Positions 26,366 to 34,151 of a stretch of 63,577 nt of DNA are shown piece by piece; position 1 is the stretch's first letter; every line of letters starts with the position of its first letter. This DNA comes from Candidatus Thalassarchaeum betae (GTDB lineage: Archaea; Thermoplasmatota; Poseidoniia; Poseidoniales; Thalassarchaeaceae). The notes below the pieces were generated by a model. It was not told where the DNA came from. It made no database searches and was given only the letters and a program-made list of their open reading frames with translations. A program made the position numbers and the translations under genes. The stretch covers positions 1 through 63,577 of the forward strand of contig PSPG01000009.1 in the NCBI GenBank assembly GCA_003193925.1. The letters run 5' to 3'.

Positions 26366-29300
26366 GGTCCACGGCAATCGGGCCGAACCAGACCTCGACT
26401 TCCTCGTTCGAGGCCATGATGCGCACGTAGTGCGTGCCGTCGCCGGTGAAGGTGATGTTGGCCGAGCCCGGACCGACCTCGGGCGTACCCACCGAGATGC
26501 TGTACGGCCAGAGTTGGCTGTTATTACCCATGTCAGTCTGTCCGTAGTACACCATCAGGCTCGTGTTTGTGCCATTGTCGTAGACATCCCAGACTATCTG
26601 CGCTGCGCTGCTGGTGACGTTGGTCGAGGTTAGGTTGCGCAGTATGGCATCGTAGACGAAGAAGTCGCCGCGCAGCGGGTCGTCGACCCACACGGGCAAG
26701 TGGTCGAGGGCGTCGTAGGTCGCCTGCGTCAGCGGGAAACCCCATGCTGCGTGGTAGGGTGCGAGGTTGTAGCCGGTGGCGTTCGATAGATGCATGACCC
26801 ACGCGTTGAACTCCTCGACGTCCCCCCTCGGAACCTCGGCCGAAGGAAGCGTGTAGTAGACCGTCAATGCCTCGGTTATCGGACCCCAACCCCACTCCTC
26901 CTTCACAATGAGGAACGTGTCCAAGGCCACCCAGGTGGACCAGTTCGATATGTTCGAGCCGTCCTCGAAATATGCCCGTTGGGGGTTCGCTGGGCGCAGA
27001 TTTGGCGGATTGACGAGTTGCTCCATCAAGTAGACGCTGGCGAAGTTGCAACCGGTCTCCGTGGTTCCAGGCAGGGTGGAAGGCATCCACTGGTGGTTGT
27101 GACCGAGTTCATGGAACATACCCCAATCGCCGTTCTCGCTCATGTACGAGACGTTGACTACTCCCGCGACACTCAGGTCGTGCGCCATGAACGGGTAGCC
27201 GGAATGCATCCAGCCTGCGGAGATCTGAGCGTCGAAGACTGCCCTCTCGACCCTCGGCCATGGTGTGTAGCCGTAAATCTCGTGCTCCATCGCAAGCGCT
27301 TGGTCCCACCAGTCCATCAGGTCTTGGGGGTTGTCGAGATCCCTGATCTCGTGACTCGGCACAGTCAGGATGAACTGGCCGCTGCCGATCTCAGCCCACG
27401 GGGCTGGGTCGTGCCGGAACTGCTGCTGCCACTGGAATATGTCGGTCTCGCCGTGGATGTACCTCGGTGCCTTGACCGCGTTCGAGATGGTCACATCGAA
27501 GTCGCCCAGCGTCGAGCCGGCTTGGATTCCGAGGTATATCGGCCCGCCGAAGGCGTTGCCGACCTCCATCGTGGCGCTGTCGACGTACCACCAACGGGCA
27601 ATCTGCGGGTGCCTGTGTAACTGGCTCTTCCCCCACAGGCTGTCACTGTGGGCGCCGACCAGCACATAGGTTCCCGAGCCGACGATTCCGGGGGGCAGGG
27701 TCACGGTGACCACCTCGCCCGGTGCTGCGTACAGACCGGTGGTCATGCGCACGTGCGAGCGTGCGCCCGAGTAGCCGAAGTTACTGGGTAGGCCGCTCTG
27801 ATTGCCGTCGATGGAGAAGGTGCGGGTGATTCGCGTGGCGTTCGTCGGCACCTCACCTGGGAACTCAACGTGGCTCGGGTGTGCAGGCAGCTCGTTTGCC
27901 GGGAGGTTCTGAGTCAGAGAGGCCTCGACCCTCAGTATGGTGTCGGCCACCGGGTCCTCCCCTAGGTTGTGGCCGACGTTCTGCCAGAGGGTGCCGTACT
28001 GGATCACCGTCCAGCCGGTGGCGTTGACGACCTCGCGCAGAGGGACCCAGAAGCCGTGGAAGTCCAGAGCCACGACGCCAGTGCAGATAGAGAGGGTGGC
28101 GTCGGCAATGGCCGCGTCGGCCACCGATAGGGTCTGATTGTCGATGCGGTCCGCACGAATCGCCTCGATGGCGGCTTGAGGGCGGGTCAGCTCATGCGGT
28201 ACGACTCTGAAGTCGACGTTGTTGGAGCCCCAGGCGTCGGAGACGAACAGCCCCGTCGTCTTGGCGATCTTGTTGCCCGGGTAGTTGTGGGACACATCGC
28301 TGTTCGAGTAGGACCAGTACCAAGCGTGGCCGCCCATGATCAGGCCACCGCCAGCGAGCATGAAGTCGACGAGGTTCTGGTTGTCGGCATCGTCGTGGCC
28401 GTTCCAGAACTCGTCGAGCAGGCAGTCGATTCCAGATAGGTCGTCAGGGGTGACAGAGAGATGGACCGTATGCCCCTCGCCCTGCAACTCGTCCTCGAAG
28501 TCGTCGTACCCCGCACCGTAGGCCAGACCGACGTTGGCATTCTCGCCGCAGACCCATTCGACTCCCTGTAGCGAGAACGCGGTCTCCTTCGGGCCGGCGC
28601 CATCGACCCAGCTCTCATGGCCGTAGCCCAGCATCTTGCCGCGGCCGACGTGACTGGCTGAGATCACCGGGATGGTATCTCCGTAGCCGCTCTGGGTGAA
28701 GCCCACCGGGAATGCCCACTCGCCTATCGGCAGGATGGGCGAGGGCCAACCGCCCCAATTCGTGTTGCCCATTCCATGACGCAGGTCATCTTGGTCTGCT
28801 GTCAGATCATGCACTGCAATCCACAGGTTGAGTCCGGCCACGCCGCCGGTGTTGTTGGCCCAGATGGTGTACTGGGTCCAGTCGGCGCGCTCGTCAGGCG
28901 TCCCCTCGATGGTGCCGTTGGACAGCAGTGTGAGCCCGGACGGCAAAGGAGGGTCAACTTCCCAAGTCTCGATATCAGGGCCTTCATTGGTTGCGGGGAT
29001 GATGATGCTCTCGTTGGCCTTGAACGCGAACTCCGTGCCTGGCCACGAGATGGCGTCAGGCGGCAGGCTGGTCACCCTGAATTGGACAAGAGTAGAGGTG
29101 GTGCCGCCCGAGTTATTGGCCCAGATCCTGTGATAGGTCCACGGTTGCAAGTAGGTGGCAGACCCACTGATTACACCTGTGGAGAAATTGAACGAGAAGC
29201 CGAATGGGAGAGTCGGGTCGATCTCCCAGTAGTCCGGCGAGCCTCCCTCCCAAGTCGGGCTGATCTCTCCGATGTCGTCGCCCTCCCTGAGGTCGAACTG

Positions 29301-30329
29301 GTAGGGATCATAATGCAGGTCGGTCACTGCTAGATCCCTGACTGCGATGAGGATGGTCGTCGAAAGCGAGCCGCCTGTGTTTTCAGCGGTGATCACGTGC
29401 TCCCTGAGCTGGTGCACCGAGGTCGGGGTGCCGCGGAGGGAGCCGTCCGCCTGATGCAGTTCGACGCCGTCGGGAAGCGTCGGTTCGACCGACCACTCGG
29501 TGACCTCGCCGCCCGAAGTGGCCGGGATGATCTGCACGACCTCGCCGATGGTCCAGTAGAACGGGTGGCCCTCGTAGGACAGGGCGGACGGCGCCTCGTG
29601 CAGGGTGATGATCCGGATCGATACCTCCGCAGAGCCGCCGGTGTTGGATGCCGTCACAGTGTGGTTGGAGTCGTCGAGGACGTCAGCATCACCGGAGATG
29701 GAACCGTCCCCGAGCAGGCTCAGCCCCTCGGGCAGTGGCGGGTCGGCGGACCAGGACTCGGCAGGGCCGCCCAGCACGAGGGGCGCGTTCATCGAGCAGG
29801 GGTTGCCCAAGGAGCAGTGCAGCACGTCGGCGATGTAGTGGATCGAGGTAGGTGCCGGGGCGACCACGGTGATGTCGAGCGTCGCGGAGGTAGAGCCCAT
29901 CGGATTGGCGCCGATGATGGTGTACCTCGTGTCCTGTGACTCTTCGGTGGCTGTGCCCGAGATGACTCCGGAGTCATCCAGCGAGAGGCCGTCTGGAAGA
30001 CGGGGATTTACCATCCAGTCGTGGGGGCCGTCACCTGTGAAGCTCGGTGTCAGAGCCTGCATCTCTATGCCGACTACGAGAAGAACGGAGTCCTCACCGT
30101 AGTCGAGGCCATCGGGACGATGCATCAGTCTGCACACGTCCCCGGTGAAGATCTGTTGAGCGGTGCAGTCATCCTCGGTGATGACGTGGACGTAGCAGTC
30201 AGGGTGCGATGGTTGCTCGACACAGTCAATCTCCTCGGGAGTCTGATTATCGGGTCCTAACAGCCCGAGGCAGCCCGAGCTCAGCATCAGCACCGAGAGC
30301 AGGAGGGCGGCGTTCCTCTTCGGCTGCAC
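26358..30329 (-). CDS. Lipoprotein M60-like metalloprotease with repeated putative-Ig (He_PIG-like) domains
   Basis: About 1323 residues. A short hydrophobic leader ends in LSSGC, a lipobox, so the protein is likely lipid-anchored outside. Residues about 80-560 hold about five repeats of the He_PIG type, each with a PPLPxGLxLxxDGxIxGT core and a TASNTGG-like end. A gasdermin-to-M60 type region follows; the zinc motif HELGHNH (first His at about 1073) is followed by Glu after a spacing that fits the M60/enhancin HExxHx(8-28)E rule. M60 peptidases attack mucin-like glycoproteins. GTG 30329 is chosen because a TATA-like CTTATTCA lies about 26 nt upstream; an ATG at 30434 would overlap glyA and delay the leader peptide. 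Confidence 0.8.
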   Translation of the reverse strand: MQPKRNAALLLSVLMLSSGCLGLLGPDNQTPEEIDCVEQPSHPDCYVHVITEDDCTAQQIFTGDVCRLMHRPDGLDYGEDSVLLVVGIEMQALTPSFTGDGPHDWMVNPRLPDGLSLDDSGVISGTATEESQDTRYTIIGANPMGSTSATLDITVVAPAPTSIHYIADVLHCSLGNPCSMNAPLVLGGPAESWSADPPLPEGLSLLGDGSISGDADVLDDSNHTVTASNTGGSAEVSIRIITLHEAPSALSYEGHPFYWTIGEVVQIIPATSGGEVTEWSVEPTLPDGVELHQADGSLRGTPTSVHQLREHVITAENTGGSLSTTILIAVRDLAVTDLHYDPYQFDLREGDDIGEISPTWEGGSPDYWEIDPTLPFGFSFNFSTGVISGSATYLQPWTYHRIWANNSGGTTSTLVQFRVTSLPPDAISWPGTEFAFKANESIIIPATNEGPDIETWEVDPPLPSGLTLLSNGTIEGTPDERADWTQYTIWANNTGGVAGLNLWIAVHDLTADQDDLRHGMGNTNWGGWPSPILPIGEWAFPVGFTQSGYGDTIPVISASHVGRGKMLGYGHESWVDGAGPKETAFSLQGVEWVCGENANVGLAYGAGYDDFEDELQGEGHTVHLSVTPDDLSGIDCLLDEFWNGHDDADNQNLVDFMLAGGGLIMGGHAWYWSYSNSDVSHNYPGNKIAKTTGLFVSDAWGSNNVDFRVVPHELTRPQAAIEAIRADRIDNQTLSVADAAIADATLSICTGVVALDFHGFWVPLREVVNATGWTVIQYGTLWQNVGHNLGEDPVADTILRVEASLTQNLPANELPAHPSHVEFPGEVPTNATRITRTFSIDGNQSGLPSNFGYSGARSHVRMTTGLYAAPGEVVTVTLPPGIVGSGTYVLVGAHSDSLWGKSQLHRHPQIARWWYVDSATMEVGNAFGGPIYLGIQAGSTLGDFDVTISNAVKAPRYIHGETDIFQWQQQFRHDPAPWAEIGSGQFILTVPSHEIRDLDNPQDLMDWWDQALAMEHEIYGYTPWPRVERAVFDAQISAGWMHSGYPFMAHDLSVAGVVNVSYMSENGDWGMFHELGHNHQWMPSTLPGTTETGCNFASVYLMEQLVNPPNLRPANPQRAYFEDGSNISNWSTWVALDTFLIVKEEWGWGPITEALTVYYTLPSAEVPRGDVEEFNAWVMHLSNATGYNLAPYHAAWGFPLTQATYDALDHLPVWVDDPLRGDFFVYDAILRNLTSTNVTSSAAQIVWDVYDNGTNTSLMVYYGQTDMGNNSQLWPYSISVGTPEVGPGSANITFTGDGTHYVRIMASNEEVEVWFGPIAVDPS

Positions 30330-30352
30330 GAGGACTGTCGGGGGCCCGTCGA

Positions 30353-30360
30353 TGAATAAG
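30353..30360 (-). promoter_or_regulatory. TATA-like element of the M60-like protease gene
   Basis: CTTATTCA on the minus strand lies about 26 nt before GTG 30329, the spacing expected for a leaderless archaeal transcript. It supports the GTG start. Confidence 0.4.
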
Positions 30361-30394
30361 TGTGCGGAAGTCGTGCTCCCAAGGGGGAGCACGC

Positions 30395-31675
30395 TCACGC
30401 GAGGCCCGGATAGGCCGGTCCTGTCTCGAAGCAATACTGCACAGTATGGAACTCGGCCTTGAAGCCGGCGACGTCTCCTCGGATGGCTGCCGGGTCCTCT
30501 CCGGTGATCAGAGCCCTCGCGAAGAAGCGGGCCACGTCCTGCATCTCGTCGGTTCCCATACCGACTCGAGTGAGCTCGGGCACGCCCAGTCTGAGGCCGC
30601 TCGGCGACATCGCCTTGGTGTCCCCGGGAAGCATGTTCATGTTGGTGATGATACCAGCCTCCTCGAGCAGGGCGGCGGCGTCCCTCCCTGCCCCTGAGTC
30701 GCTCTCTCCATGGCGAGTCAGTACCTGGTGACTGGCAGTGTAGTCGCGCTCCTCAGCGAGTACGTCGAAGCCCTCGGCGGCAAGAGCGGTTCCCAGCGCC
30801 TTGGCGTTTGCCACGATGTCGCGGGCATAGTCGGTGCCGAACTCCTCGAACTCCGCCAGAGCGACCGCCTTACCGGCCACGTGGTGCAGGTGGTAGGAAG
30901 AGCAGACTCCGGGAAAGATCGCGCTGTTCAGGCGACGCTGGAACTTGGCATCGTCAGAGTCCGAGAGGAGGAAGCCTCCCTGAGGCCCGGGGAAGGTCTT
31001 GTGGCTGCTCCCGGTCATCACGTCGGCGCCCTCGCGGAGAGGGTCCTGAAACTGGTTACCGGCAATCAGCCCGAGGACGTGCGCGGCGTCGTACATCACC
31101 TTCGCGCCGACCTCGTGGGCGGCGGCGGCGAGCTCCTCGAGAGGAGTTGGGAACAAGAAGACCGACTGGCCGAACAGGGCGATGTTTGGCTCGGTCTCAC
31201 GAATCAGCTCGGCGGCAGCGTCGATGTCGGGCTCCATGCGGCTCTCTACCCAAGGATAGGTCACGAGGCTCAGGCCCCTCAGTCCGACGGCTCCCATGCG
31301 CGCGTGCGAGATGTGACCGCCGTCGGCCGTCGAGACCGCGGTGATGGTGTCCCCGGGCTTTGCCAGAGCCTTCAGACCGGCCATGTTCGACACCGTGCCC
31401 GAGGTCGACTGGATGTTGGCGAAACTGCAGCCGAAGACGCGCTGGGCGGAGGCAATGCCGATCTCCTCGATGGTGTCGAAGTCGTCGCAACCCTGGTAGT
31501 ACCTCCTGCCCGGGAGGCCCTCGGCGTAACGGCCATGCAGATCAGAGTCACAGGCCTTGCGGACCAGGGGGCTGAGGATGTTCTCGCTAGCGATCATAGG
31601 CAGGCTGTCGCGGTAGTGGCGGCCCGAGTCCTCGACAGCCTCCAATATCCTCGAGGCTTCAGCGCGAGCGCCCAT
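30395..31675 (-). CDS. glyA: Serine hydroxymethyltransferase
   Basis: PLP enzyme that interconverts serine and glycine with transfer of a one-carbon unit to a folate-type carrier. It is 426 residues. Visible family features are the N-terminal SLPMIASENILSP, RYYQGCDDFD, the PLP-binding lysine in TGSSHKTFPGPQGG, and the C-terminal MSPSGLRLGVPELTR. ATG 31675 is chosen; a TTG at 31699 lies upstream in frame. It lies immediately upstream of the M60-like protease but that gene has its own promoter-like element. Functionally it belongs with the glycine cleavage genes (gcvPA, gcvPB, gcvT) and folD elsewhere in the window. Confidence 0.96.
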   Translation of the reverse strand: MGARAEASRILEAVEDSGRHYRDSLPMIASENILSPLVRKACDSDLHGRYAEGLPGRRYYQGCDDFDTIEEIGIASAQRVFGCSFANIQSTSGTVSNMAGLKALAKPGDTITAVSTADGGHISHARMGAVGLRGLSLVTYPWVESRMEPDIDAAAELIRETEPNIALFGQSVFLFPTPLEELAAAAHEVGAKVMYDAAHVLGLIAGNQFQDPLREGADVMTGSSHKTFPGPQGGFLLSDSDDAKFQRRLNSAIFPGVCSSYHLHHVAGKAVALAEFEEFGTDYARDIVANAKALGTALAAEGFDVLAEERDYTASHQVLTRHGESDSGAGRDAAALLEEAGIITNMNMLPGDTKAMSPSGLRLGVPELTRVGMGTDEMQDVARFFARALITGEDPAAIRGDVAGFKAEFHTVQYCFETGPAYPGLA

Positions 31676-31752
31676 GCACCTGCATCGACAACAGGTCAAA
31701 GAGGTTAGCGGATGGGGTGTCTACGGGGACGATTCTGACTTTTCAGGGAAGA

Positions 31753-31760
31753 GTATTTTG
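31753..31760 (+). promoter_or_regulatory. TATA-like element of the first TSP3 surface-protein gene
   Basis: GTATTTTG lies with its centre about 28 nt before ATG 31784. The spacing fits a leaderless or nearly leaderless transcript. Confidence 0.35.
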
Positions 31761-31783
31761 AATCAGGGGGGACATGGCACCCC

Positions 31784-34120
31784 ATGAGCCGACGCGCTAC
31801 GCTCACAACGATGATGATTGCACTGCTGCTCGTAGCAGTACCCTACACCACCCTGGCAACCGATTCCGATGGTGACGGGACCGATGATGCCGATGACGAC
31901 TTCCCGTACAACCCGTGTGCGGACACGGACACCGACGGGGATGGAATGCCGGACACCGTAATCAGCGGATGCTCGTCACAGTCGGTGGACGGCTACACCT
32001 CCTTCGAGGACCCTTTCACCATCGCGAGCGTGAAGTACACCGATACCGGGAACGAGTCGGTCAGCAGGTACCTGTGGAACAACGCCAACGAGCCTCACAT
32101 CGCGCATAACCAGACCAACGGCACTGAGATGGGCTTCACCCTGTACTACACCTCGACCGGCGGCGTCGGCCTGACCGATGGCGACTACTTCGGCACGATC
32201 AACTACACCGGGACTGTCGGCAACTTCACCGACGGGAACAACGGCTACCAGATGTCGGACGTCGATGGCATCGCCACCCTGGCTCTCGATGATATCACCG
32301 CGGAGACGATGACATTCGACTTCTTCCTGCAGGACACCGGATACGAGACCTCAAACCCGGTGGACTACCTCGTCATCAGGTTCGTGGGCGCGAACAGCGA
32401 TATCGAGATCGTCAACACCACAGGCTACGACATCGACACCGACAACTCGTCATGGCTCGACACGTGGACGACGATGACGGTGATGATAGCAGCTGCCGGG
32501 CACGGTCATCTCGAAGTCGAATTCGCCTCGAACTCTGCTCTTGAGGCCCTGTATCTCGACAACATCCAGTTCACCTCGACGGTGGTGCTCACGGCTGACT
32601 TGGATGACGACGGCGACGGCTGGCTAGACAGCGAGGAGGTCGACTGCGGGACAGACCCCCTAGACGGCAACGATGTCCCTGCTGACGCTGATTCCAACGG
32701 CATCTGCGACGCCCTCGAGGGCGATGACTTCGACGGTGACGGGATTCCTAACGACCAGGACCCCGACGACGACAACGACGGGGTCGACGACGTCGATGAC
32801 GACTTCCCATTGAATCCCAACGAAACCACAGACACCGACGGCGACGGCGTGGGGGACAACGCTGACGAGGACGACGACAACGACGGCTGGACAGACGAGA
32901 ATGAAGTCGGCTGCGGCACCGACCCGCTGGACAACTCATCGGTCCCCGCTGACTACGACAGCGACACCATCTGCGACTCACTCGATCCCGACGACGACAA
33001 CGATGGGGTGGATGACGCGGATGATGCGTTTCCATACGATGGAACTGAGTGGGACGACACGGACGGCGACGGTAAGGGCGACAACGCGGACGATGATGAC
33101 GATAACGACGGATGGAGCGATGCGGGTGAGTCAGCCTGCGGCACCGACTCGAAAGATTCGGGGTCCGTTCCGGCGGATCTCGACGGCGATGGAACATGCG
33201 ACTCACTGGATGAGGACGATGACGGTGACGGCTGGAGCGATGCCGATGAGTCGGATTGCGGCACGGACTCGAACGATGGCAATTCAATGCCGTCGGACTC
33301 GGATTCAGATGGAGTGTGTGACATCATGGACGACGACACCGACAACGACGGCTGGAGCGATGCTGTCGAGTCGGACTGTGGTAGTGACCAGATGGACCCC
33401 GATTCGGTGCCTGCTGATTTAGACGGAGATTTGCAGTGCGACGCAGCGGATGAGGACATAGACGGTGACGGTTACGACAACGCTGATGACGAGTTCCCCC
33501 GCGACGCAACTGAGTGGATCGACAGCGACGGGGACGGAACCGGGGACAACGCGGATACCGATGACGACGGGGATGGTTGGGAAGATTCGGACGATGAGTT
33601 CCCCAGTGACTCCTCTGAATGGGTAGATAGTGACGGCGACGGAATCGGGGACAACGCGGATTCAGATGATGATGATGACGGGTGGTCCGACGCATCTGAA
33701 TCTGACTGCGGCAGTAACGGCAAGGACGAGGACTCGGTGCCTGCCGACTTCGACGGCGATGGCCAGTGCGACGACCTCGACCCGGACGACGACGGTGACG
33801 GCGTCGCAGACGGAGATGATGCGAGCCCGAATGACCCGAGCGAATGGGACGACACCGACGGCGACGGGATCGGCGACAACGCCGACCTGGACGACGACGA
33901 CGACGGCTGGTCGGACACCGAGGAGGGCGAATGCGGCACCGACCAGTACGACAGCGACAGCACGCCCGTGGATTATGACAGCAACGGGGTGTGTGATGCC
34001 AACGACCCAATCGTAGAGTCGGAACCAGAGGGAGGCGGTGGAGTCCCCGGATTCACCGGGATAGTGGGCGTGCTGGCGCTCCTGGGGGCGGCCCTCGGAG
34101 CAAGGAGCAGGAGACAGTAG
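31784..34120 (+). CDS. Giant acidic TSP3-repeat calcium-binding surface protein with VPGF C-terminal signal
   Basis: A 778-residue secreted protein. A signal peptide (about 1-25) is followed by one TSP3 repeat cluster, then a beta-sandwich-like domain (about 65-265, CBM/LamG-like in composition), and then about 480 residues of thrombospondin-type-3 repeats built from DxDxDGxxDxxD units with paired Cys (DCGTD... ICD). Such repeats bind many calcium ions and form a rigid stalk. The C terminus has VPGF, a hydrophobic helix and an Arg cluster, which resembles archaeosortase PGF-CTERM sorting signals. It is the first of two tandem TSP3 genes, 31 nt apart. The cargo domain's ligand is unknown; a role in adhesion or cell-cell contact is inference. 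Confidence 0.85.
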   Translation: MSRRATLTTMMIALLLVAVPYTTLATDSDGDGTDDADDDFPYNPCADTDTDGDGMPDTVISGCSSQSVDGYTSFEDPFTIASVKYTDTGNESVSRYLWNNANEPHIAHNQTNGTEMGFTLYYTSTGGVGLTDGDYFGTINYTGTVGNFTDGNNGYQMSDVDGIATLALDDITAETMTFDFFLQDTGYETSNPVDYLVIRFVGANSDIEIVNTTGYDIDTDNSSWLDTWTTMTVMIAAAGHGHLEVEFASNSALEALYLDNIQFTSTVVLTADLDDDGDGWLDSEEVDCGTDPLDGNDVPADADSNGICDALEGDDFDGDGIPNDQDPDDDNDGVDDVDDDFPLNPNETTDTDGDGVGDNADEDDDNDGWTDENEVGCGTDPLDNSSVPADYDSDTICDSLDPDDDNDGVDDADDAFPYDGTEWDDTDGDGKGDNADDDDDNDGWSDAGESACGTDSKDSGSVPADLDGDGTCDSLDEDDDGDGWSDADESDCGTDSNDGNSMPSDSDSDGVCDIMDDDTDNDGWSDAVESDCGSDQMDPDSVPADLDGDLQCDAADEDIDGDGYDNADDEFPRDATEWIDSDGDGTGDNADTDDDGDGWEDSDDEFPSDSSEWVDSDGDGIGDNADSDDDDDGWSDASESDCGSNGKDEDSVPADFDGDGQCDDLDPDDDGDGVADGDDASPNDPSEWDDTDGDGIGDNADLDDDDDGWSDTEEGECGTDQYDSDSTPVDYDSNGVCDANDPIVESEPEGGGGVPGFTGIVGVLALLGAALGARSRRQ

Positions 34121-34151
34121 GAATCAAAGGCGCGTCTGTTGGCCTCGGCCC

